Shown in pieces: positions 56,113 to 64,000 of a stretch of DNA of 64,000 nucleotides. Positions within the stretch are counted from its first letter, which is position 1. Every line of letters begins with the position of its first letter. The position numbers and the translations under genes are program-made. This DNA is from Viridothelium virens (Eukaryota > Ascomycota > Dothideomycetes > Trypetheliales > Trypetheliaceae), in contig ML991835.1 in NCBI GenBank assembly GCA_010094025.1, forward strand, positions 62,001 through 126,000, given 5' to 3'. The notes under the pieces are model-generated. The model searched no databases. It saw nothing but the letters and a program-made list of their open reading frames with translations, and was not told the DNA's origin.

Positions 56113-56837
56113 TTGTGGAAATGTTCTTAAATGCCCTCAGCTCGTTACTGCCACTATGATACAGATCTGGAATGGGAAAAATGACACTGCTACTGATACC
56201 TGCGTGCCTGCGCTGTGCGTGCCTGTGCTGAGTCAAAGCTTATATGCAATTATGTGGAGAGTCACATCGGGAGCTGGTCCGCTACAATAGTCAATACTCT
56301 ACTGCAAAGGTCTTGTAAAACCCCACCCGCTCACTCGGCCTTCATGCAGCAGACTCCGCGAGCGCATTTGTCATCGATCTGACTTCATCAATTCCCTGGG
56401 AAAAAAAAGGGGTCAGATGCAGTTAACGGACGGTCCTGTGGGCGTACCCCACAAGGTGCATTTAGTGCAAGGGTGGTATGTTGCCCTTTTTTACTTTTGG
56501 ATCGTATATTCGCCATGCAGAGAACAAAACAAGCTCAAAATCCCTCATACTGGCTCTTTAGGGGGTCTTGCGATCTTATGCATGACGGACGCTGATGAGC
56601 GCCACTAACACCACACTAAGCCAAGTGAGATCTAGCTTGAGGCCGATACCCCGACTCGCCAAAGCATTGCTGGATACCTCTATGCTGCATTCTTGTGAAC
56701 GAGATCTTGCAAGCTTTGCTCACGAATCGCACATTTGCTATACAAATATGAACTTGTACGTATGGCTCTAGTAAGCTTTTTCGATACACTAGCCAAGTTG
56801 TGATTTTATTTCGTCCGCGTAATTTATTGATGCAGCG
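56113..56837. promoter_or_regulatory. divergent promoter between P450 and methyltransferase
   Basis: A 725-nt region carries the promoters of two divergently transcribed genes of the putative cluster. A poly-A tract starts at about 56400. I could not identify a binding site for a pathway regulator. Confidence 0.4.
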
Positions 56838-57617
56838 ATGGGAGACACCAAGGAATTGGCGAGAGGCTATGTCTTGGTTAACAACACTCAGTACGATGCG
56901 GGACTGTTTCTCCTCCAAAGACTTAATATTATGCCAGGCACGAGAGTCCTCGATGTCGGCTGTGGAACCGGCAACCTCACCAATCACATAGCGGACGTCG
57001 TCGGAGAGCAAGGAGATGTCGTCGGCGTTGATCCAAGCAAGGAGCGGCTTGCCATTGCACTCGAGAGAAAGAAGCCGAACTTGTCGTTTTACGAAGGCAA
57101 AGCTGAAGACTTATCACGTTTTCCCGCAGCGAGCTTCGACATTGTCTATGTGAACTCGACGTTCCACTGGGTGCAGGACCAGCTCGCGGCACTCAAGGAA
57201 GTTGCTCGTGTACTGAATTCAGGAGGACGCCTCGGTATATCAGGCGGGTCTGGGGACTATCTTACGGCACAAGAAAAGATCAAAGAAGAGGTACTATCGA
57301 GGGAGCCTTATCGGAATTACCCAGAGGACAGCCCGCCGAAGTTTCTTAAACAACACGAGCTCGAACTCCTCCTCGAAAATGCCGGGTTTTCCGGAAGGAA
57401 ATTCGTCATCAACAAAATCGTGAAATGGTCCAAGGATGCTGATGCAATGATCGATTGGTTAGATACAAGTTCATCGGGGAAGACGTATGGTAGTATACCT
57501 CTGGATCTACGGCCATCAGCAAGGGAGGAAATGAAGAAGGAGTGGAGCGAGCTTATGACAGAGGAGGGAATTCATATGGAGATGGATCTGCTGGTTACTG
57601 TGGCTATCAAAGTCTGA
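56838..57617 (+). CDS. SAM-dependent methyltransferase (class I)
   Basis: A single exon encodes 259 aa. The SAM-binding motif I is VLDVGCGTGNLT (about 37-48), followed by GVDPSKERL (acidic end of beta-2), EGKAEDLSRF and FDIVYVNSTFHWVQD, the usual order of a Methyltransf_11/25-type fold. A Gly-rich RLGISGGSGDY segment and a helical C-terminal lid follow. There is no targeting signal, so the protein is cytosolic. Its acceptor atom and substrate cannot be predicted. The resemblance to juvenile-hormone/arsenite-type small-molecule methyltransferases is loose. Its place between a P450 and an MFS pump supports a tailoring role in the cluster. Confidence 0.88.
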   Translation: MGDTKELARGYVLVNNTQYDAGLFLLQRLNIMPGTRVLDVGCGTGNLTNHIADVVGEQGDVVGVDPSKERLAIALERKKPNLSFYEGKAEDLSRFPAASFDIVYVNSTFHWVQDQLAALKEVARVLNSGGRLGISGGSGDYLTAQEKIKEEVLSREPYRNYPEDSPPKFLKQHELELLLENAGFSGRKFVINKIVKWSKDADAMIDWLDTSSSGKTYGSIPLDLRPSAREEMKKEWSELMTEEGIHMEMDLLVTVAIKV

Positions 57618-58095
57618 GCGATTCAATTTATCTTCCGAAATCGGTTGAACATCTTAGAGTAAAGCAGCCTTGGAGAGCAATGTGCGGGGATCTGAGATTT
57701 TGCACTATCGTTGTCAACTACCTATCTTTCATTCATCTAGATACACAATGGAGTAGAAAATGTGAAACCTTCAGGATATGACGATACTATCGTAGGATGG
57801 ATGCGCACGCGAAAGCGCGGCTCGGAAGCAGGAAAAGTGCGTCATCTCGCTACGCCGTTCCACCGCGCCGCTGTCTTCTACTGCGGCTTTGGCCCTCGCT
57901 GGCTTCAACCAGACATCGCTGTCATTGCCTTCCTGTCCCCTGCTTCTTTCTTTCCCCCTCTAGACCCAATATGCTGGCTCAGATCCGTCGGACCCCCGGT
58001 GGCATGAGCAATTTTGGCCCACCAGCTCGCGTTTGCTCTTCTTAGCCACTGAATCCATTGTTCTTGACTTCCGAATACAAATTTACAATTACAAC
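57618..58095. other. intergenic region upstream of MFS gene
   Basis: This holds the MFS promoter. Only random frames were seen. Confidence 0.35.
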
Positions 58096-59832
58096 ATGTC
58101 TCTCTCGCCCGGTAAAGAACAATCTCTATCAGAGCCGACGTACACTGCTACTCATCTACCCGTAACAATAGATCAGCCAAGGCAAATAAACGTTAGGACC
58201 AAGGATTTCCCTGATGAGAAAGGGGAAAGAAACGCTGCAAGTCCCGAATCATTGTTGAGCTCCGAACAGATGGACAGCCGAGCTACGCAGCCTGAGCTAC
58301 ACCCCGCGATCATAGTCTGGTGGAATGCGCCAGAGGATGAGGATCCCGAAAATCCTATGACTTGGTCAGCGAGGAAAAAATGGGCCAATATTTTGAGTGT
58401 CTCCATGATCAGTTTTCTGGTGTAAGCGAGAGAGTCATCCAACTCACAATACGATTCATATCTACAGCACCTAACCTCATCAGGTCGCTTGTTTCATCAA
58501 TGCTTGCACCAGCTGTTCCGCTGATAATGGACGATTTTCACACCAGCTCAAGGACGTTTGCGACATTTGTTGTATCTATCTTCGTATTGGGCTTCGCCTG
58601 TGGACCTTTGCTGCTTGCTCCATTGAGCGAGTTATACGGTCGTGTCATCATCTACAACGTGACGAACGTACTTTTCGTGAGCTCCAATATTCTGTGTGCC
58701 GTTTCACGAAATGAAGCAATGCTCCTAGGTTTTCGATTTCTATCGGGTTTCGCAGGTGTAGCGACGATAACGATAGGCTCGGGAACCATTGCAGATATTA
58801 TGCCACGAGAGAAGAGAGGTAGGGCTGTGTCAATTTGGGCTGTAGGTACTGTCGTTGGTCCAATGGTCGGTCCCATCATTGGCGGTTATGTGACGGCGGG
58901 TCTTGGCTGGAGATGGCTGTTCTGGTCCATCTCGATCGCAGTGAGTTCCAATTAGGATGCTTCTCTAAGAGCATGATGGTATATGCTAAGCCGGTCAGAT
59001 TGCAATTGTCACAATCATTGCTTTCGGTGTTCTGAGAGAAACATACGCTCCGGTGCTGATGGAAAAAAAGGCCGATCGACTCAGGAGAGAAACCGGAAAT
59101 CCCAATTATCGATCCAGGCTCGCTTCTGGTGTCAGTACCAAGAACCTCTTCATACGAAGTATCGTGCGACCTCTCAAAATGCTATTCTTCTGTCCGATTG
59201 TCACCTTTATGTGCGTTTATATCGCCATTCTTTATGGTATCATCTACCTCTTCTTTGCGACCTTTCCGATAGTTTTCAAAGAAGTTTACGGATTTTCGAC
59301 ATCTGCCTCTGGCCTCGTTTTTATTGCTTGTGGCATCGGTACCTTATCAGGACTTATCTACCTTGGATATTTCAGTGACAGAAGTCTCAAAAAGCGCGCA
59401 AGTTTTGGAGTGACTATCACGCCCGAGGATCGTCTTCATTTTCTAATCACGATACCTGGAGCCCTAACCTTTCCAATCGGTATATTTCTCTATGGGTGGG
59501 GTGTGGAAGAGCACATTCACTGGATTGTTCCTCAGATTGGGACAGCTCTTACGGGATTCGGATACATCTTGATCTTTACAGCTATCCAGACCTATCTAAT
59601 TGATGCATTTGAGGTATACTCTGCTAGCGTTATCGGTGCTAATGCTGTTCTTAGGGGTGTTGGTGGGGCGTTTCTACCTCTTAGTGGCCTTGAACTATAC
59701 AGTGCGCTAGGGTGGGGCTGGGGAAATTCCTTGTTGGCTTTTGTTGCGCTTTCATTTGCTCCTTTGCCTTTGATTTTACGTATACACGGTGCAAAGGTCC
59801 GTAAATCACAATTTGCCCAGGTTAAATTCTGA
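58096..59832 (+). CDS. MFS transporter, DHA1 drug:H+ antiporter type
   Basis: Three exons, 58096-58421, 58484-58940 and 58999-59832, give 538 aa. An approximately 95-residue polar N-terminus ends in WNAPEDEDPENPMTWSARKKW, the hallmark lead-in of fungal DHA1 transporters. Twelve membrane helices follow. Motif A appears as LAPLSELYGR after TM2, motif B-like RFLSGFAGVA in TM4 and the antiporter motif C as GTVVGPMVGPIIGGY in TM5. A long cytoplasmic loop separates the two halves. Such pumps export drugs or self-made metabolites across the plasma membrane, so here it may secrete the cluster product or protect the producer. Introns are 62 and 58 nt, and both junctions are phase-consistent. Confidence 0.92.
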
Positions 59833-60019
59833 TAGATCGAGTACACTTCATCTCCCCAAGACCATGACCAACGAATTGGAAAATCGCTGGGCTCCTGAAC
59901 GCCGCTCCAGTGGCAATATCTTGCAAAGAATCTGAAAGACAAGGAGCTCCTTTTCTGGCACATAATTGGGCACCCACATCGTGTGGATAGCACTACCTCA
60001 GTTGCTGGATCACATCAGA

Positions 60020-61102
60020 CTAGTGACCGTTCTGCCTCGTTGAGGGACCGAATCTTTGAATGAGCTCGTTTCGGGAGACGTCCTGCAGATGGAGCTTATA
60101 AAGATCTCTCCCAATTTTGAAATAGTTGACACCAGTAGCCATTTCGACGAGCACGACGATGGCTCTGATAGGGGAAGCGTCTATTCCAAGCTTTTCAGCC
60201 AGACTGTGCCAAGATATCAGTAGGTCAGAAACATCCTCCGAGATGTTCCGGTTTTCAAGATCTGACGGGGCTTTCAATTTGTTATGCGGTCCCGAGTTTT
60301 GAGCCAAGTCAATAAGGTCGGTGAAACTCTGATCATAGCACTCATTCGATATCTCTACGGCACTCTTCATACGGAATCCGAATGCTTCGCCTACTTCCAT
60401 ACGCACGCGGTCGACAGCAAGCATAGCGTTAGCGACGGAGCGAGTCAGGCCGTCTCGATAAAGAAGAAAGTTTCCGTCTGTATTTTCAATGCGGCCAGCG
60501 TTCATTAACATCATTAACGGATGGAAGACCCCATTGACATTCAATAAGCAGACTTCGACGACATTGCTACACCATTTAAGCTCTAAAGGGAATATGCGCT
60601 TCATAGTTTCCTGGATCTCTAGGCCTGGATCCTTCTGGAGTGCCGCGATGAAGACAAGATGCTTCTTGCCCAAAACGACCAGTCGCTCTTCATCCATCCT
60701 ACACGAATATGGTGATAGATTGGTTTCGACGATACATCCAACCTCCATTTCTGCAACAAGCCCGAATAAATTTCCCGGTACTGCCACGATCGTATGTTGA
60801 TGCAGAGAGAATTTTTTCAACTCTTGCAGCACCGTCTCCTGTCCGGTAGATGGGACTGTAAGGATGATGAGGTTTGAGAATCCGATCACATCCCTCATAT
60901 TAGAAGTGATTCGCAGCACTGTAGATCCCTCCAATTTGCCGCGAACTGTCAGTAGACCTTTGTCTTGGACGTCGTTGACATGCCGTAGGTGGCTCGGATG
61001 TGAATAGACTAGCACATTTGTACCGCGCTTCTCCAGATCAATCGCGAGGGCAAATCCGGCTGGCCCGGCGCCAACAAGAGACACTCTATGCTGCATTTTC
61101 AT
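60020..61102 (-). CDS. NAD(P)-dependent octopine/nopaline dehydrogenase-family protein (opine dehydrogenase-like)
   Basis: A single exon of 360 aa, the normal length for the family. The N-terminal Rossmann fold has GAGPAGFALAIDL (about 10-22) and a VYSHP end of beta-2. The middle shows VPSTGQETVL and VAVPGNLFGLV, as in the NAD(P)-binding domain of opine dehydrogenases. The C-terminal part is all-helical and contains LLNVNGVFHPLMMLMNAGRI, which includes the conserved Asn-x-x-x-His element that holds the catalytic His, and YRDGLTRSVANAM. Opine dehydrogenases reductively join an amino acid's amine to a 2-oxo acid (or act on related imines). Whether this one forms an opine, or reduces a different imine/ketone in the pathway, cannot be told. 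It overlaps no gene and is divergent from the acyltransferase. Confidence 0.85.
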   Translation of the reverse strand: MKMQHRVSLVGAGPAGFALAIDLEKRGTNVLVYSHPSHLRHVNDVQDKGLLTVRGKLEGSTVLRITSNMRDVIGFSNLIILTVPSTGQETVLQELKKFSLHQHTIVAVPGNLFGLVAEMEVGCIVETNLSPYSCRMDEERLVVLGKKHLVFIAALQKDPGLEIQETMKRIFPLELKWCSNVVEVCLLNVNGVFHPLMMLMNAGRIENTDGNFLLYRDGLTRSVANAMLAVDRVRMEVGEAFGFRMKSAVEISNECYDQSFTDLIDLAQNSGPHNKLKAPSDLENRNISEDVSDLLISWHSLAEKLGIDASPIRAIVVLVEMATGVNYFKIGRDLYKLHLQDVSRNELIQRFGPSTRQNGH

Positions 61103-61915
61103 CGCTCTGTATCTGTGCTAATGCAGTGATAGCCGCGGCTGTATGTAGGCGAAACAGACGATTTGAGTTCAATCAGATGCTTTGCTCCAGAGATCGACCA
61201 CTTTCGAAATAAACCAATGTCCCAGTTATGATCAACCTCAGGCTGCGGTAACTGAGCTCATAGTATCGGAATGGGAAGATTCTCTGACAGTTGAATTTGA
61301 TTTCAATTGGATAACATAAGCTTCGAGATATGGCAGCACTTTGAAGACTGCCACAGTCGAGCTCCGCTCTAGTCTTTGCACACAAATCGGTAGACTAAAT
61401 AGCGCACTTACTCGCGATAACCCACTCATCAAAAGAAGCTCTGTGTGGTACGCTGAATAGTCTTGAGCGCGTAGTGAAAATTGTATCTGATCAGCTGTAG
61501 ATCCTGCCTCGCAGCTTATTTGCCCCTGCAGTCCCGTGTGGCGTCGATCTGCATGTGAGCAAGTTTCATTCTAATAGCGCAATTTTATCACCGCAATTCC
61601 CTCTAGCTTCTTTTTTGAGAAACTTTCAATATTCATGCACATGCATGCGGACCCGGAAGTCCGGCCTCGACACGGCTGTCTCCAAGTAAAACAAATTACT
61701 CTACCGCGCGAGAGTTCTGAGCCAAGGTTCAGGTCTAAGTGACCGCATCTTCGGCATAACGCCAGATTCGCTGCGAATTCCTTTTGATGGTCTCTAAGAA
61801 TTAAGGCATACAAATCCATTGGGCTGCCGGTTCTCGTGCAAGCTCTGACCAAAAGCTCAATGTCATTCTCTCAGCCAACTTCCATCTTATCATCACTGCT
61901 GCATAACCACCAGAT
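61103..61915. promoter_or_regulatory. divergent promoter between opine-dehydrogenase-like and acyltransferase genes
   Basis: About 0.8 kb between the two start codons, suggesting co-regulation. No specific regulator site could be read. Confidence 0.4.
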
Positions 61916-63310
61916 ATGCTGGGTCCAGCCAATACAGAAAACACAGATGTCTGTCTAGACATTTTTGGGCAGCAACCAAGACTCAGTATACATACTCAGA
62001 TATGTCTCTGCTTTCCAATACCCGACGATTTCACAGAGTCTAGACTTTTCAGTATCTTGACTCACGGCCTTGAACGCTTGACGGCTAGCTTCCCATGGGT
62101 AGGGGGAGAGGTTGTTGGTGAAAGCTTAAGTAATGGAGTCACTGGCGTCTTCAAGATCAAGACATCAAAAACCATTCCAAAATTTGTGATCAAGGACCTC
62201 AGGAACGGCCCTTCAGCTCCGACGAGGGAGAGTCTCAAGCAGGCTGACTTCCCAATGGGTATGTTGGACGAAACCATCTTTGCACCTCGGGGTACCTTTC
62301 CTGAAGCTGAGCGTGCGGGGGAATCGTCGCCAGTGTTCCTTCTACAGGCAAATTTAATCGTCGGAGGTTTGGTGCTCACATTTCTGGGCCAGCATCAAAC
62401 AATGGACATCACAGGGCAGGGGCAGGTTATGTATCTCTTGTCAAAGGCTTGTCATGATGAACCGTTCACAAGCGATGAGCTCTCTTCTGGCAATCTCGAG
62501 CGACAAAGCCTTATTCCTTTGATTAAGGACTACAAGCCAGGTCCCGAGCTTGCGACACATCTTGTCAAGCCAGTTCCATCCATCAATGGCACTACCAAAG
62601 GCATCCGGAGTCCTACGGCACCACCGCCACGGTGTGTTTGGGCAAGTTTTGTTGTATCTTCTGCATCGCTCGCAGCTCTGAAATCAATTGCTCTCAAGAC
62701 CATCTCATCCGATGCTGCGTACGTCTCTACTGATGATACTCTGAGCGCGTTTGTCTGGCAGAGCATTATGCGTGTACGCCTCGCCCGCTTGCTACCCACC
62801 ACAAAAGTGACATTTGCCCGTGCTGTTGATGTGCGCGGCTTTTTGAACATACCGCCGTCATATCCAGGCATCGTGCAGAATATGACATATACAGCGTACC
62901 AACTACAAAAGCTCGTCACATTGTCGCTAGGTGAAATAGCATCCGCGCTTCGCGTTGCTTTAAATCCCGAGACCACAAATCTTCCTTTCCATACGCGCGC
63001 CTTGGTGACACACCTGCAGAGTCAGGCCAACAAATCGAAGGTCTCTCCAACTGCTTTGCTCGATTTATCGGTGGATGTAGCGCTCAGCTCGTGGGCCAGG
63101 ACTGATTGCTATGGCTTGGACTTCAATCTGGGACTAGGCTTGCCAGAGGCAGTGCGACGGCCGCGATTTGCATTGCTCGAAGGTTTTGTATATTTCATGC
63201 CACGAAGGCGTGACGGGGAGATTGCGGTGGCAATGTGCCTCCAAGAGGAAGATATGGAAAGATTGAAGGTGGATGAGCAATTCACGCAGTTTGCGAGATA
63301 CAATGGATGA
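61916..63310 (+). CDS. BAHD-type acyltransferase (trichothecene 3-O-acetyltransferase family)
   Basis: A single exon encodes 464 aa, the family's normal size. The catalytic HxxxD is HQTMD in LGQHQTMDITGQGQ (about 160), where His deprotonates the acceptor. An opening LDIFGQQPRLSIHTQICLCF and TASFPWVGGEV are common to fungal members. The second motif, DFGWG in plants, is LDFNLGLG here, close to the fungal DFGLGLG form, with an Asn replacing the first Gly; it is followed by EAVRRPRF and a conserved end, MPRRRDGEIAVAMCL. The enzyme should transfer an acyl group from CoA to a hydroxyl or amine of a small molecule in the cytosol. The family name reflects sequence similarity and does not show that a trichothecene is made; no trichodiene synthase is seen. 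Confidence 0.9.
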   Translation: MLGPANTENTDVCLDIFGQQPRLSIHTQICLCFPIPDDFTESRLFSILTHGLERLTASFPWVGGEVVGESLSNGVTGVFKIKTSKTIPKFVIKDLRNGPSAPTRESLKQADFPMGMLDETIFAPRGTFPEAERAGESSPVFLLQANLIVGGLVLTFLGQHQTMDITGQGQVMYLLSKACHDEPFTSDELSSGNLERQSLIPLIKDYKPGPELATHLVKPVPSINGTTKGIRSPTAPPPRCVWASFVVSSASLAALKSIALKTISSDAAYVSTDDTLSAFVWQSIMRVRLARLLPTTKVTFARAVDVRGFLNIPPSYPGIVQNMTYTAYQLQKLVTLSLGEIASALRVALNPETTNLPFHTRALVTHLQSQANKSKVSPTALLDLSVDVALSSWARTDCYGLDFNLGLGLPEAVRRPRFALLEGFVYFMPRRRDGEIAVAMCLQEEDMERLKVDEQFTQFARYNG

Positions 63311-63746
63311 TGCTACTTCAGAAATGAAATCCTTTTTGAGGAAACACAGGCCGATCCACATCAATATGGTTACCAACGCTCAGATTCTGGCGATATATGC
63401 TGAGTGCTGCTACGTGCTCGGGCGAAGCTCTCTGCTGGGTTGGAGCAGAAAAAGTGGATGGTCCATGGTATGGATCTCCTGATTTTTCGATCATGTCTTG
63501 CGGAGTGCTCACTTTAGGCTTCCATCATTGCGTTGTAAGTTTTACCAATCTGGTTGATGGACCGTTTTCTGTAAGATATGCAAGTAGATTCGACAAGAAG
63601 GAAGCATAACTCAGAATCGCAACAAGGACAGCTTGTCCGCTAAAATTTTAGGAGGTCTACCTATATACTGTTATATGTCTCTCTGATATCAATCAAATCT
63701 CATACAAGAATGCCACAAATGTTTCCAGACGCATATGGTACACAAC
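63311..63746. other. convergent 3' intergenic region
   Basis: The acyltransferase and the copper transporter gene converge here. Nothing else is recognised. Confidence 0.35.
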
Positions 63747-64000
63747 TCAGTGCGCTCCTGAGTGGCCTGTATATCGCCCACAGAGGATGCTTCCTACGAA
63801 AACACCACCCAGGATTGATAGGAAGTAGCCGACGTTCATTGTCATTACCGCGAGCATGCTGCGACAGTATTAACAGACTTCTGGAAACTCGAAACAATCC
63901 CTCTTACAGTAGATAGCTCACGCCCGCTATCACAACGTCCATAGCTCCGAGCATCACCGCTTCACTCGCCCTCCACGGACGAGGCACACCTTCAGCTGCG
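63747..64000 (-). CDS. Ctr-family copper transporter, C-terminal part (truncated by window edge)
   Basis: Two exons are visible: 63908 to beyond 64000 and 63747-63858, joined across a 49-nt intron. The C-terminal exon gives LMLAVMTMNVGYFLSILGGVFVGSILCGRYTGH, containing the conserved MxxxM copper-gate-type motif at TM2/TM3 boundaries and the GxxxG packing motif of TM3, the signature of Ctr copper uptake proteins. The visible upstream part (VPRPWRASEAVMLGAMDVVIAGVSYL) is TM2. The N-terminal Met-rich segment and TM1 lie off the window. Ctr proteins form trimers that import Cu(I) at the plasma membrane or release it from the vacuole. Copper supply to the cluster is possible but unsupported. Confidence 0.85.

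Noticed and set aside
61916-63310. Trichothecene cluster call from the acetyltransferase family plus CYP58- and isotrichodermin-like P450s
   Set aside because: No trichodiene synthase or other Tri gene is visible, the CYP58-like P450 is 52 kb away, and these families are broad.

Overview
The window is nuclear DNA of a filamentous ascomycete (Pezizomycotina). Nearly every gene is split by short introns of about 45-80 nt with GTRNGT-type donors, CTRAY-like branch sites and CAG/TAG acceptors, and exons rejoin in frame into fungal families: FAR/SLMAP-type FHA protein, GPI14, cytosolic AspRS, CorA-like channels, a PNP-type NLR, sedolisin and several P450s. A finer placement (possibly Leotiomycetes) is only an impression. 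I found no tRNA, rRNA, CRISPR array or intact transposon.

Left part (1-8.1 kb): a lone cytochrome P450 with seven introns, a conserved fungal protein of unknown function, a short-chain dehydrogenase, the GPI-anchor mannosyltransferase GPI14 and, divergent from it, a translin-associated-factor-X-like protein.

Middle part (9-41.5 kb): housekeeping genes (AspRS, F-box/LRR-like protein, STRIPAK FHA protein, MGR2, fructosamine-kinase family) lie among genes of the kind linked to fungal signalling and self/non-self recognition. The latter are a large kinase plus vWA fusion, two CorA-like two-TM proteins, a PNP-NB-ARC NLR without C-terminal repeats, and a protein with a STAND-type N-terminal helical domain. 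A 104-residue three-exon gene at 16.9-17.3 kb and a five-exon mgr2 with tiny exons are easily missed by ORF calling. Two small unrecognised genes lie at 32.2-33.6 kb.

Right part (41-64 kb): small membrane protein, secreted Cys-containing protein, secreted sedolisin peptidase, secreted SMP-30-like beta-propeller, P450, a probable decayed gene with two in-frame stops, then a compact group: P450, SAM methyltransferase, MFS transporter, opine-dehydrogenase-family oxidoreductase and a BAHD/trichothecene-3-O-acetyltransferase-type acyltransferase. The window ends in the 3' part of a Ctr copper transporter. The P450-MT-MFS-opine dehydrogenase-acyltransferase group (54.4-63.3 kb, perhaps from 49.3 kb) looks like a biosynthetic cluster with no PKS, NRPS or terpene synthase in view. 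The opine-dehydrogenase-like enzyme is the obvious candidate for an unusual scaffold-forming step, and this is the most interesting system in the window. All gene models are hand-spliced; exon sums were checked to be multiples of three.
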